NCBI RefSeq assembly: GCF_019049255.1
Contig: NZ_JAGMUJ010000150.1
Coordinates: 310,001-374,000, forward strand
DNA from: Streptomyces sp. AC558_RSS880
GTDB taxonomy: Bacteria > Actinomycetota > Actinomycetes > Streptomycetales > Streptomycetaceae
DNA: 64,000 nucleotides
Reading direction: 5' to 3'
Below the pieces are notes generated by a model. It was given only the letters and a program-made list of their open reading frames with translations. It did not search any database and was not told where the DNA came from. The position numbers were made by a program, and so were the translations under genes. Positions 1 to 8,235 of this stretch are shown here, one piece after another. Each line of letters opens with the position of its first letter. Position 1 is the first letter of the stretch.

Positions 1-553
1 GGAGCAGCTGGAGTGGCTCAAGCGGGAGCTGTCGCGGTCGCGGGCGGTGTGGAAGGTGATCGCCGCCGACATGCCGATCGGCCTCGTCGTGCCCGACACG
101 AGTGAGGGCGGTCGACACGTCGAGGCGGTGGCCCAGGGCGACCCGGGGGCGCCGCTGGGCCGGGAGCTGCAGATCGCGGAGCTGCTGCGGTTCGTCAAGC
201 ACCGGCGGATCACCGGCACGGTGTGGCTGACGGCCGACGTTCACCACACCTCGGCGCAGCACTACCAGCCCTCGCGGGCCGCGTTCGGCGACTTCGAGCC
301 GTTCTGGGAGTTCGTCTCCGGTCCGCTGAACGCGGGCGCCTTCCCGGCCAGCGCGCTCGACGGCACCTTCGGCCCGGAGCGGGTGTGGGTGAAGGCGCCG
401 AGCGCCTCGAACGTCTCGCCCGCCGGCGGCTACCAGTTCTTCGGCGAGGTCGACATCGACGGCGACAGCGGTGAGTTGACGGTGCGGATGCGGGAGCAGG
501 ACGGCACCGTGCTCTTCACGAAGACGCTGCGGCCGGGCCTGGTCGGTCAGTAA
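1..553 (+). CDS. Alkaline phosphatase D (PhoD) family, C-terminal part
   Basis: This is the 3' end of a gene that begins before the window; the frame is open from base 2. The product looks like the C-terminal third of a PhoD-type metallophosphoesterase, a usually Tat-exported phosphodiesterase/phosphatase that releases phosphate outside the cell. The visible support is the segment WKVIAADMPIG followed about 60 residues later by WLTADVHHT, which matches the late metal-ligand histidine motif of the family, and a C-terminal beta-rich tail (EVDIDGDSGELTVRMREQDG) typical of PhoD. The signal peptide and the first metal ligands lie outside the window. No clear rho-independent terminator follows; only 35 bases separate its stop from an inverted repeat in front of the next gene. 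Confidence 0.85.
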   Translation, partial: EQLEWLKRELSRSRAVWKVIAADMPIGLVVPDTSEGGRHVEAVAQGDPGAPLGRELQIAELLRFVKHRRITGTVWLTADVHHTSAQHYQPSRAAFGDFEPFWEFVSGPLNAGAFPASALDGTFGPERVWVKAPSASNVSPAGGYQFFGEVDIDGDSGELTVRMREQDGTVLFTKTLRPGLVGQ

Positions 554-587
554 CTCAATAAAACGGACAGAAGCGGGCTTTACCCAT

Positions 588-637
588 CAGTCACAGTGCG
601 TTCGTGATCACGAAACACGATTCCTTCACAGTGACTG
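588..637. promoter_or_regulatory. Nested palindromes upstream of the ACT-GNAT gene
   Basis: A perfect 14-bp palindrome, TTCGTGATCACGAA, lies at 601-614. It sits inside a wider inverted repeat formed by CAGTCAC (588-594) and GTGACTG (631-637). The right arm ends directly before the ATG at 639, so a bound dimeric regulator would cover the likely promoter and start region. The cognate regulator is not identifiable from the window. Confidence 0.45.
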
Positions 638-638
638 T

Positions 639-1922
639 ATGAGTCGAGACATGTCTGAAGTGACGAACCCCCGGCACGGCGGCCCCGTGCACCGCTGGTG
701 GAACCCCGTCGGACTCGCCGCGCGGTGCACGGCCGCCTTCCACGCCTGGTGGGCACGGCGCCACGGCCACGCGCCGCCGGCGCACGATACCGGCGGTGCC
801 CGGCCGTCCGCCGCCGTGGCCGGGGACAGCGTGCTGTGGCGGATGCGGACGACGGTGAAGGACGAACCGGGCGCGCTGGCCACGCTCTGCACGGCGCTGG
901 CCGAGCGGCGGGTCGACATCCTGAGCCTGCAGACGCACCCGCTGGGCGAGGACACCGTCGACGAGTTCCTGCTGCGGGCGCCGGAGGGAACGGACCTCGT
1001 CGCCGCCGTGTCGCTCGCCGGGGGTGTGGACACCTGGACCGAGCGGGCCGACGCCCACGATCTGGTGGACGCGCCGACCCGGGTCCTCGGGCTGGCCGCC
1101 CGCACCGCGCAGGACGCGGCCGAACTGCCGCTCGCGCTGCGCCAGTTGCTGGGCCGGTGCACCATCCGCTCCCGGCCCGCCACGTCCACGGGCGGCCGGC
1201 GGGTGGACGGGACCGTACCCGAGGAGGGTTCCCTGGAGGACACCGTGATCCGGCTGCGCGCCCCGGAGGGCGGGGAGATCACCGTGGAACGGCCGTATCT
1301 GCCGTTCACGCCCACCGAGTTCGCCCGCGCCCGCGCGCTGGTGGAGCTGGACGCCCGGCTCGGTCCGCGGATCCCGCGCGGCCGTGACGTCCTCACCCTG
1401 CCGGAGGGCAGTGACATCTCCGTGCGCCGCGCGGACACCGGCGATCTGGCGGCCGCGCGGGCGATGCACGAGCGGTGCTCCACCGAGACCCTGCGCATGC
1501 GCTACCACGGGCCGGTCGGTGACGCGGACCGCTATCTGAACCACCTGCTCAGCCCGCGCTTCGGCCGCACGCTCGCCGCGCAGACCGCCTCGGGCCGCAT
1601 CGTCGGCCTCGGTCATCTGCTGTGGGACGGCGACGAGACCGAGGTCGCGCTGGTCGTGGAGGACGCCTGGCAGCGCCGGGGCATCGGCGCCGAGCTGCTC
1701 ACCCGGCTGGTGGCGATGGCGGCCGAGGACGGCTGCGCCCAGGTGTACGCCGTGACGCAGGCGTCCAACACCGGCATGGTCGCCGCGATGCGCGGCCTGG
1801 GGCTGCCGCTCGACTACCAGATCGAGGAGGGCACCCTGGTCGTCACGGTCCGCCTGGACGCGGTGGCGGACCGCCGCGTGCCCGGGGAGCGGGAGCACGG
1901 CGAGCGGATCGGCCGGTCGTAG
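639..1922 (+). CDS. ACT domain-GNAT acetyltransferase fusion
   Basis: The 427-residue protein combines an N-terminal ACT-like ligand-binding domain (about residues 67-135, with RMRTTVKDEPGALATL) and a C-terminal GNAT N-acetyltransferase domain (about 260-410). The acetyl-CoA loop is visible as WQRRGIGAELL near residue 341. ACT domains usually bind amino acids, so the likely behaviour is an acetyltransferase controlled by an amino acid; the acceptor cannot be told from sequence. The start is uncertain between the ATGs at 639 and 651, and neither has a strong Shine-Dalgarno sequence. A palindromic region abuts the first ATG. The gene converges on the gamma-lyase gene, with a strong hairpin between them. 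Confidence 0.85.
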   Translation: MSRDMSEVTNPRHGGPVHRWWNPVGLAARCTAAFHAWWARRHGHAPPAHDTGGARPSAAVAGDSVLWRMRTTVKDEPGALATLCTALAERRVDILSLQTHPLGEDTVDEFLLRAPEGTDLVAAVSLAGGVDTWTERADAHDLVDAPTRVLGLAARTAQDAAELPLALRQLLGRCTIRSRPATSTGGRRVDGTVPEEGSLEDTVIRLRAPEGGEITVERPYLPFTPTEFARARALVELDARLGPRIPRGRDVLTLPEGSDISVRRADTGDLAAARAMHERCSTETLRMRYHGPVGDADRYLNHLLSPRFGRTLAAQTASGRIVGLGHLLWDGDETEVALVVEDAWQRRGIGAELLTRLVAMAAEDGCAQVYAVTQASNTGMVAAMRGLGLPLDYQIEEGTLVVTVRLDAVADRRVPGEREHGERIGRS

Positions 1923-2067
1923 CCCGTCGCGCGCGGTCGCGCGGCGCCTGCACCGGCACCGCGCCCGAGCACGAAGCCGTGGCCGGCGCGCGGCCACGGG
2001 GCGACGGCCACCGCGCGCCGGCCGGCGAGCGCGCGAACGCGGGGTCGCGGCCACCGTGCGGGCATCC

Positions 2068-2106
2068 GGGGAACGGCCCGGCGGACCGTTCGCCGGGCCG
2101 TTCCCC
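2068..2106. terminator. Bidirectional hairpin terminator
   Basis: A perfect 16-bp stem is formed by GGGGAACGGCCCGGCG (2068-2083) and CGCCGGGCCGTTCCCC (2091-2106) around a 7-base loop. It lies between the convergent ACT-GNAT and gamma-lyase genes and can serve both. There is no U-tract, as is common in Streptomyces. Confidence 0.7.
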
Positions 2107-2118
2107 GTGTGCGCCGCC

Positions 2119-3306
2119 TCAGACCCGGGCCGGCGCCTCCGCCGGTGCGGGCGTCCCGGCCCGCTCCCCCAGGGCCGCGTCCAGATCGGCCCACAGGTCC
2201 TCGACGTCCTCCAGGCCGACCGAGAGCCGCAGCAGCCGGTCGCTCACCCCGGCGTCCCTGCGGTCGTCGGCGTCGACGATGCGGTGGCTGATGGAGGCCG
2301 GGTGCTGGATGAGGGAGTCCACGCTGCCCAGACTGACGGCCGGGGTGATCAGGCGTACGCCGGCGATCACCTCGTGCGGGTCCTCGTGCACCTCGAAGGA
2401 GACCATCGCCCCGCCGATGCGCGGGTAGTGCACCCTGGCCACGCGCGGGTCGACGGTGAGCCGGGCGGCGAGTTCGGCGGCGTTCGCGGACGCGGCCCGC
2501 ACCCGTACCGGCAGGGTCGACAGGCCGCGCAGCAGCAGATAGCCGGCCAGCGGGTGCAGTACGCCGCCCGTGGCGAACCGCACCTGGCGCAGCCGCCCGG
2601 CGAACTCCTCGTCGCAGGCGACCACGCCCGCCAGCACGTCCCCGTGCCCGCCGAGGTACTTGGTGGCGCTGTGCAGCACCAGCCGCGCCCCGTGCCCGGC
2701 CGGACGCTGGAGGACCGGCGTGGCGAAGGTGTTGTCGACGAGCAGCGGCACGGAGCCGCAGGCGTGGGCGACGGCCCGCAGGTCGATCTCGGCGAGCGTG
2801 GGGTTGGCCGGGGTCTCCACGAGCACCAGGCCGGTGTCGGGGCGCAGCGCGTCGGCGACCCCGGCCGGGTCGGTCCAGGTCACCTCGGAGCCGAGCAGTC
2901 CGGCGGTCAGCAGGTGATCGCTGCACCCGTACAGGGGACGTACGGCGACGACGTGCCGCAACCCCATCGAGCCGCGGACCAGCAGGACGGCGCTGAGCGC
3001 GGCCATGCCACTGGCGAACGCGACCGCCGACTCCGTGCCCTCCAGGCGGGCCAGGGCGGTCTCGAAGCGGGCGACGGTCGGGTTGCCGAGCCGCCCGTAG
3101 ACGGGCGGGCCCTCCGGCTCGGCGCCGGTGGTGGCGAAGGCGTCGATGCGGGCCGCCTCGGCGCGGCTGTCGTACGAGGGGTAGGTGGTCGACAGGTCGA
3201 TCGGCGGGGCGTGCAGTCCCAGTCCGGCGAGGTCGTCGCGGCCTGCGTGCACGGCCTCGGTGGCGAGTGCGCGTGTGGTGCGTCGCGTGTCCATGCCCAA
3301 GTCCAT
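2119..3306 (-). CDS. Methionine gamma-lyase / trans-sulfuration PLP enzyme
   Basis: The protein (395 aa from the ATG at 3306; a second ATG at 3294 is possible) is a cytosolic Cys/Met-metabolism PLP-dependent enzyme. Visible landmarks are the phosphate-binding VYGRLGNPT (about 69-77), DNTFATP (Asp191) and SATKYLGGHGD with Schiff-base Lys216. The segment PLYGCSD carries a cysteine (Cys128) at the place where methionine gamma-lyases, unlike cystathionine lyases, have their characteristic Cys. This suggests breakdown of methionine to methanethiol, ammonia and 2-oxobutyrate. It is divergent from an Lrp/AsnC gene 60 bp away, which probably regulates it in response to an amino acid. Cystathionine gamma-lyase remains an alternative. 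Confidence 0.85.
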   Translation of the reverse strand: MDLGMDTRRTTRALATEAVHAGRDDLAGLGLHAPPIDLSTTYPSYDSRAEAARIDAFATTGAEPEGPPVYGRLGNPTVARFETALARLEGTESAVAFASGMAALSAVLLVRGSMGLRHVVAVRPLYGCSDHLLTAGLLGSEVTWTDPAGVADALRPDTGLVLVETPANPTLAEIDLRAVAHACGSVPLLVDNTFATPVLQRPAGHGARLVLHSATKYLGGHGDVLAGVVACDEEFAGRLRQVRFATGGVLHPLAGYLLLRGLSTLPVRVRAASANAAELAARLTVDPRVARVHYPRIGGAMVSFEVHEDPHEVIAGVRLITPAVSLGSVDSLIQHPASISHRIVDADDRRDAGVSDRLLRLSVGLEDVEDLWADLDAALGERAGTPAPAEAPARV

Positions 3307-3354
3307 GGACCGAAGGGTGAACACCGAACGGGTCAGGGGGGCCGGAACCCGTGT

Positions 3355-3375
3355 TACGTTCGGCCAATGGCCGAA
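3355..3375. promoter_or_regulatory. Palindromic operator across the Lrp start codon
   Basis: TTCGGCCA and TGGCCGAA form perfect 8-bp arms around one base (3359-3375), and the ATG of the Lrp gene (3367-3369) lies inside the palindrome. A -10-like TACGTT (3355-3360) ends six bases before the ATG, which would fit a leaderless transcript. The site probably serves autoregulation and control of the divergent gamma-lyase. Confidence 0.55.
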
Positions 3376-3858
3376 TCTGTCGTACTGGATCCGGTGGACC
3401 TCCATCTGCTGCGGCTGTTGCAGAACGACGCCCGGACGACGTACCGGGATCTGGCCGCGCGGGTCGGGGTCGCGCCGTCGACCTGTCTGGACCGGGTGAC
3501 CCGGTTGCGCCGCTCCGGAGTGATCCTCGGGCACCGGCTGGAGCTGGACCCCGCCAAGCTGGGGCGCGGGCTCCAGGCGCTGCTGTCGGTGCAGGTCAGA
3601 CCGCACCGCCGGGAGCTGGTGGGACCGTTCGTGGAGCGGATCCGGGCGCTGCCGGAATCGCTGACCGTGTTCCATCTGACCGGCCCCGACGACTATCTGG
3701 TGCACGTCGCGGTCGCGGACATGGCGGACCTGCAACGGCTGGTGCTCGACGAGTTCACCGCCCGGCGGGAGGTGGCCCGCGTGGAGACCCGGCTGATCTT
3801 CCAGCGGTGGGACTGCGGGCCGCTGCTGCCGCCTTCGCCCACAGCTCAAACGGGATGA
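3367..3858 (+). CDS. Lrp/AsnC family transcriptional regulator
   Basis: The 163-residue protein has an N-terminal winged-helix AsnC-type HTH (about residues 8-58, DPVDLHLLRLLQNDARTTYR...) and a C-terminal RAM/ASNC ligand-binding domain (about 70-145, including HLTGPDDYLVHVAV). Such proteins bind DNA as dimers or octamers and sense amino acids. The divergent methionine gamma-lyase gene, 60 bp away, is the obvious target. The ATG at 3367 is inside an operator-like palindrome and close to a -10-like hexamer, so the mRNA may be leaderless. The upstream in-frame open region (from 2056) is antisense to the gamma-lyase gene and is not coding. Confidence 0.9.
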   Translation: MAESVVLDPVDLHLLRLLQNDARTTYRDLAARVGVAPSTCLDRVTRLRRSGVILGHRLELDPAKLGRGLQALLSVQVRPHRRELVGPFVERIRALPESLTVFHLTGPDDYLVHVAVADMADLQRLVLDEFTARREVARVETRLIFQRWDCGPLLPPSPTAQTG

Positions 3859-3890
3859 CGTACCGCGGGCCCGGTACCAGGATGGTCCGC

Positions 3891-5579
3891 ATGTCTCAGA
3901 CCCACAGCGCGCTTCCCCGTCAGGTCGCCGACGCCTACGTCGACGAGCTCATCGCCCTCGACCCGGTCACCGGAACGTTCCTCGGAGTGAAGGAGAGCTC
4001 CTCCCGTCTGCCCGACCTCTCGCCCGCCGGGCAGGAGGCGCTCGCCGAGCTCCGGCGGGCCACCCTCGCGCGGCTCGACGAGGCCGAGCGGCGGCCCGGC
4101 GCGGACAGCGGCATCGAGCGCCGCTGCGCCCGTCTGCTACGCGAGCGGCTCACCGCCGAGCTGGCCGTGCACGAGGCCGACGAGGGCCTGCGCGCGGTCG
4201 GCAACCTGGGCACGGTCTCGCACTCGGTGCGCGAGGTGTTCACCGTGACGCCGGCCGAGACGGAGGAGGACTGGGCGGCGATCGCCGAGCGGCTGCGCGC
4301 GGTGCCGGCCGCGCTGGCGGGCTACCGGGAGTCCCTCGCGCTGGGCCTGGAGCGCAAGCTGTACGCGGCTCCGCGCCCGACGGAGACCTTCGTCGGCCAG
4401 CTCACCGAGTGGGCGGACACCGGCGGGGGCCGCGGCTGGTTCGAGGACTTCGCCGCCGCGGGACCGGACGCGCTGCGCACGGAGCTGGACGAGGGCGCCC
4501 GCGCGGCGACCGCGGCCGTCGTGGAGCTGCGGGACTGGATGCGCGACGTGTACGCGCCGTCGATCGAGGGCGCGCCGAACACGGTGGGCCGGGAGCGCTA
4601 CGCCCGCTGGGCCCGCTACTACAACGGGACCGATCTCGACCTGGACGAGGCGTACGCGTACGGCTGGTCCGAGTACCACCGGCTGCTCGGCGAGATGAAG
4701 AAGGAGGCCGAGAAGATCCTGCCCGGTGCCGGGACTCCGTGGGTGGCGCTGGCGCACCTGGACGAGCACGGCCGGCACATCGAGGGCGTCGACGAGGTCC
4801 GCGCGTGGCTCCAGGGCGTGATGGACCGGGCGATCGAGTCCCTGGACGGCACGCACTTCGACCTCGCCGAGCGGGTGCGGAGGGTGGAATCGCGGATCGC
4901 CCCGGCGGGGAGCGCGGCGGCGCCGTACTACACGCCGCCGTCGGAGGACTTCTCCCGGCCGGGCTGCACCTGGCTGCCCACGATGGGCCTGACCCGCTTC
5001 CCGGTGTACGACCTGGTCTCGACCTGGTACCACGAGGGCGTGCCGGGCCATCACCTCCAGCTCGCGCAGTGGGTGCACGTGGCCGCGGACCTCTCCCGCT
5101 ACCAGGCCTCCGTGGGCATGGTCAGCGCCAACGCCGAGGGCTGGGCGCTGTACGCGGAGCGGCTGATGGACGAACTCGGCTTCCTCGCGGACGCGGAGGA
5201 GCGGCTGGGGTACCTGGACGCGCAGATGATGCGGGCGGCCCGGGTCATCGTCGACATCGGCATGCACCTGGAGCTGGAGATCCCGGCGGACTCGCCGTTC
5301 CACCCGGGTGAGCGCTGGACGCCGGAGCTGGCCGAGGAGTTCTTCGGGGCGCACAGCAGCCGCCCGGCGGACTTCGTGGAGAGCGAGCTGACCCGCTATC
5401 TGACGATCCCGGGCCAGGCGATCGGCTACAAGCTCGGCGAACGGGCGTGGCTGCTGGGCCGGGAGAACGCCCGCGAGCGGCACGGCGACGCCTTCGACCT
5501 CAAGGCGTGGCACATGGCCGCGCTGTCCCAGGGCTCGCTGGGCCTGGACGACCTGGTGGACGAACTGTCGGCGCTGTGA
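3891..5579 (+). CDS. DUF885 family metallopeptidase-like protein
   Basis: The 562-residue protein belongs to the DUF885 family of mostly helical, zinc-peptidase-like proteins found widely in bacteria. The signature HEGVPGHH near residue 381 is an HExxxxH-like metal motif, and a downstream ANAEGWALYAERL segment supplies the usual acidic residue region. No signal peptide is apparent, so it should be cytoplasmic. The substrate is unknown for the family. The ATG at 3891 was chosen because AGGA lies about 8 bases upstream; the ATG at 3882 is an alternative. It converges on an SDR gene only 15 bp away. Confidence 0.85.
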   Translation: MSQTHSALPRQVADAYVDELIALDPVTGTFLGVKESSSRLPDLSPAGQEALAELRRATLARLDEAERRPGADSGIERRCARLLRERLTAELAVHEADEGLRAVGNLGTVSHSVREVFTVTPAETEEDWAAIAERLRAVPAALAGYRESLALGLERKLYAAPRPTETFVGQLTEWADTGGGRGWFEDFAAAGPDALRTELDEGARAATAAVVELRDWMRDVYAPSIEGAPNTVGRERYARWARYYNGTDLDLDEAYAYGWSEYHRLLGEMKKEAEKILPGAGTPWVALAHLDEHGRHIEGVDEVRAWLQGVMDRAIESLDGTHFDLAERVRRVESRIAPAGSAAAPYYTPPSEDFSRPGCTWLPTMGLTRFPVYDLVSTWYHEGVPGHHLQLAQWVHVAADLSRYQASVGMVSANAEGWALYAERLMDELGFLADAEERLGYLDAQMMRAARVIVDIGMHLELEIPADSPFHPGERWTPELAEEFFGAHSSRPADFVESELTRYLTIPGQAIGYKLGERAWLLGRENARERHGDAFDLKAWHMAALSQGSLGLDDLVDELSAL

Positions 5580-5594
5580 GCCGGGCCGGCGCCG

Positions 5595-6440
5595 TCAGCG
5601 CCGGAAGCCGCCCTCGGAGTCGATGACCTGACCGGTGATCCAGTCCGCCTCGTCCGTGGCCAGCCACGCGATGAGGCGGGCGGGGTCGTCGGGCATGCCC
5701 CAGCGGCCGGCGGGGAAGCGGGCGGCGACGGCGTCGTAGGCGTCGCCGGTCAGGTAGTCCGTGTCCACCGGGCCGGGGTTGACGGTGTTCACGGTGACCG
5801 CGTGCCCGGCCAGGGCGGTCGCCAGGGAGCGGGTGATCGAGGCGAGCGCGCCCTTCTGGAGGGCGTAGGCGATCTCGCCCGGCATACCGCCGGCGATGTC
5901 CTGCCCGGAGGTCATCATCACCACGCGCCCGCCCGGGCTGCGCGGGGGCAGCGCGGCGCGGTGCCGGGCGTGGGCCTGGACGAGCAGCAGCACCGAGCGG
6001 GTGTCGACGGCCCAGTGCGCGTCGAGCATGGCGGCGTCGACGGTGTCGAGGTCGCCGTCGGAGCCGCTGAGGGCGTGGTTGGCGACGAGGATGTCGAGTC
6101 GTCCGCCGAGCGCCTTCGCCGCGCGGGCGTGCAGTTCGGCGGGGGCCGCGGGGTCGGTGAGGTCGCCGGGACCGGCGAGCACGCGGGCGTCGGGGTCGCC
6201 GAGGGCGTCGCGCACGGAGGCGGTCACGTCCTCGGTCCGGTCGGCGCCCCAGGGCATGGCGGCGTCGTGCGGCACGTGGTGGTGCAGGTAGACACCGGCT
6301 CCGTAGGCGGCCAGACGCCGGGCCACGGCATGGCCGATGCCGCCGCGCCGGCTGGCCCCGGTGACCAGCGCGGTCCGGCCCCGCAGGGGCAGGGGGTCGC
6401 GGCGGAGTGCTTCGGGTGCGGGATGGGGGAGCCTGGGCAT
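5595..6440 (-). CDS. SDR family oxidoreductase
   Basis: The 281-residue protein is a classical-type short-chain dehydrogenase/reductase. The Rossmann nucleotide motif is TGASRRGGIG (about residues 22-31), the NxAG-type motif appears as VANHA, and the catalytic tetrad is represented by MMTSG, followed by YALQK. The C-terminal WITGQVIDSEGGFRR is the usual SDR end. The substrate is unknown. The ATG at 6440 (MPRLPHPAPEA) is preferred; longer open frame upstream lacks similarity. The insertion LHHHVPHDAAMPWGADRT after beta-strand 2 is a small oddity also seen in Streptomyces SDRs annotated as ketoreductases. Confidence 0.85.
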   Translation of the reverse strand: MPRLPHPAPEALRRDPLPLRGRTALVTGASRRGGIGHAVARRLAAYGAGVYLHHHVPHDAAMPWGADRTEDVTASVRDALGDPDARVLAGPGDLTDPAAPAELHARAAKALGGRLDILVANHALSGSDGDLDTVDAAMLDAHWAVDTRSVLLLVQAHARHRAALPPRSPGGRVVMMTSGQDIAGGMPGEIAYALQKGALASITRSLATALAGHAVTVNTVNPGPVDTDYLTGDAYDAVAARFPAGRWGMPDDPARLIAWLATDEADWITGQVIDSEGGFRR

Positions 6441-6655
6441 GATCGCCCATGATGCGGGGCCGGGCGGGCCGGCGCACGCGAATATCGGCCGGACGACCCG
6501 CCCGCTCGGCGGTGCGGCCGCCACGGTGCTCCCGGCCGAGCCGTGCGCCGTGGCCGTCCACGGTGCGCACGGACCGAGGCCGACGGGGCTGCCCAGGGGC
6601 GCTCGTCCCCGTCGGCCCGGTGGCGGGCGCCACCCCCGTGGTGGCGGACCGCCGG

Positions 6656-7168
6656 TCAGGTCAGCGGCCGGACCTGGACGAGGACCAGCCAGGTTTCCGG
6701 GCCCGGCTGCACCTGGGCCGCGCGGACCGCGTAACGGCCCGGGGTGAGCGTGAGGCGCACGTGGTCGGTGCCCGTGGAGTCGCTGCCGGGCCAGGCCGCG
6801 TCGAACAGGACGACCGTGCCGGGCACCTTCCAGTGCACCTCGGGCTGCCACCGCGCGGTGTGCAGCGCCGCCGGGACGCTCGCCAGGAGTTCCGCCTCGC
6901 AGTCACCGGCGATCCAGCGGACGAGGGTGCCGTGCTCGGGGAGGAAGGCGGTCGCGGCGGGCTCGTCGCCCAGGACCAGGGCCGCCGCGTCGCCGACCGG
7001 GAGGAGCCCGACGAGTCCGTCCACCTCGCAGGCCCGGTCGTAGTCCGAGGCCGTCTCGTCGCCGTCGGCGCCCGTCCAGAACGGCAGCACCGTCTCCGGC
7101 ACCGCGACGAGCGGCCCGCCGCCCGACTCCACCCACTCGACCGTGCCCGGCTCCGCGTGTCGCACCAT
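6656..7168 (-). CDS. Immunity protein 21-like (Imm21) protein
   Basis: The 170-residue protein matches my recollection of the Imm21 family: a start of WVESGGGPL, then FWTGADGDE, YDRACEVDGL, LVLGDEPAATAFLPE and PGTVVLFDAAWPG. Imm21 proteins were predicted to be immunity proteins of polymorphic toxin systems, but in Streptomyces they are common as stand-alone genes. No toxin gene is adjacent: the flanking genes are an SDR and a rhodanese on the same strand. Its present function is therefore open. The 215 bp between it and the SDR start show no gene. Confidence 0.65.
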   Translation of the reverse strand: MVRHAEPGTVEWVESGGGPLVAVPETVLPFWTGADGDETASDYDRACEVDGLVGLLPVGDAAALVLGDEPAATAFLPEHGTLVRWIAGDCEAELLASVPAALHTARWQPEVHWKVPGTVVLFDAAWPGSDSTGTDHVRLTLTPGRYAVRAAQVQPGPETWLVLVQVRPLT

Positions 7169-7211
7169 GCGCAGAACCTACCGGGTCGGCTCCCTCACCG
7201 GATCCGGGGGT

Positions 7212-7688
7212 TCAGCATCCGCAGTCGTCGGCGCCCACGGGTGCGGTCAGCGGGTCGGGGCTTCGACGCTCGCGGCCCTGCCAGGTCTCGAACTCGAAGC
7301 TCTCACGCGCCCAGTACTCGAATCCGCCGAGCATCTCCTTGACCTGGTAGCCGAGTTCGGCGAGGGCGAGCGCGGCGCGGGCGGCGCCGTTGCAGCCGGG
7401 GCCCCAGCAGTACGTCACGACCGGGACCGACGGGTCCAGGAGCTCCGCGGCCCGCTCGGGGACGAGCGCGGTGGGAAGGTGCACCGCGCCGGGAACATGT
7501 CCCTGGTCCCAGGCCTCGGTGGAGCGGGTGTCCACCAGGACGAACCCGGGACCGCCGTCGGCCGCGAGCGCGGCGGCCACGTCGGAGACGTCGGTGTGGA
7601 AGGCGAGGCTCGCACGGAAGTGGGCGGCGGCCTCGGCCGGGGAGGCGGGGGCGACGCGCAGGACGGGGTTCACGGTGGTGGTGGTCAT
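7212..7688 (-). CDS. Rhodanese-like sulfurtransferase
   Basis: The 158-residue protein is a single rhodanese domain. Typical features are FVLVDTRSTEAWDQGHVPGA and the active-site loop YCWGPGCNGA, where the first Cys should carry the persulfide. The C-terminal DDCGC adds two Cys. It probably transfers sulfane sulfur in the cytoplasm. The start at 7688 gives MTTTTVNPVL. An Lrp-type regulator is divergent, 93 bp away, across a region full of GGGAAT/ATTCCC repeats, so the pair is probably one regulatory unit. Confidence 0.85.
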   Translation of the reverse strand: MTTTTVNPVLRVAPASPAEAAAHFRASLAFHTDVSDVAAALAADGGPGFVLVDTRSTEAWDQGHVPGAVHLPTALVPERAAELLDPSVPVVTYCWGPGCNGAARAALALAELGYQVKEMLGGFEYWARESFEFETWQGRERRSPDPLTAPVGADDCGC

Positions 7689-7754
7689 GGGAGAGAAACT
7701 ACGGCCGCGGGAGCCGGGCCTGAAGCGGAGAACCCCGGCCTTCACCTTGATCTG

Positions 7755-7797
7755 CCGGGGATTCCCTGCTACTTCTCGGGAATGACCGCGCATTCCC
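7755..7797. promoter_or_regulatory. ATTCCC/GGGAATG inverted repeats before Lrp gene
   Basis: ATTCCC (7761-7766), GGGAATG (7778-7784) and CATTCCC (7791-7797) make two overlapping inverted repeats. The middle element overlaps the ATG at 7782. The arrangement is suited to cooperative binding of an Lrp oligomer controlling both divergent genes. Confidence 0.5.
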
Positions 7798-8228
7798 CGG
7801 ACGCCACCGACTGGCGCATCCTCGACGTCCTCCAGCGGGAAGGACGGACCGGTTTCGCCGAACTCGCCCGCGCCGTCTCGATGTCCGCGAGCGCGGTCAC
7901 CGAACGGGTGCGCCGCATGGAGGAGGCCGGGGTCATCCAGGGCTACGCGGCGGTGGTGGACCCCGAGCGGCTCGGGCTGCCGATCCTGGCCTTCGTACGG
8001 CTGCGCTACCCCGCCGGCAACTACAAGCCCTTCCACGACCTCGTCGCCGTGACGCCCGAGATCCTGGAGGCGCACCACGTGACGGGCGAGGACTGTTTCG
8101 TCATCAAGGTCGCCGCCCGTTCGATGCGGCACCTGGAGGAGGTGGCGGGGCGGATCGGCGCGCTCGGCTCGGTGACCACCAGCGTCGTCTACTCCTCGCC
8201 GCTGCCGCGCCGCCCGCTGGGGCGGTGA
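7782..8228 (+). CDS. Lrp/AsnC family transcriptional regulator
   Basis: The 148-residue protein has the same architecture as the one at 3367: an AsnC-type HTH (about residues 8-60, DWRILDVLQREGRTGFAELA) and a RAM ligand domain (about 70-140, HHVTGEDCFVIKVA). The divergent rhodanese gene is the likely target, suggesting control by cysteine or another sulfur-containing amino acid (inference). The start codon lies within inverted repeats of ATTCCC, so autoregulation is probable. The gene ends 7 bp before the convergent sbcC stop. Confidence 0.9.
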   Translation: MTAHSPDATDWRILDVLQREGRTGFAELARAVSMSASAVTERVRRMEEAGVIQGYAAVVDPERLGLPILAFVRLRYPAGNYKPFHDLVAVTPEILEAHHVTGEDCFVIKVAARSMRHLEEVAGRIGALGSVTTSVVYSSPLPRRPLGR

Positions 8229-8235
8229 GCCGGCC

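Noticed and set aside
2056..3366. Upstream in-frame extension of the Lrp gene
   Set aside because: It lies opposite the gamma-lyase gene, has low-complexity composition, and the Lrp family starts at the HTH reached from ATG 3367.
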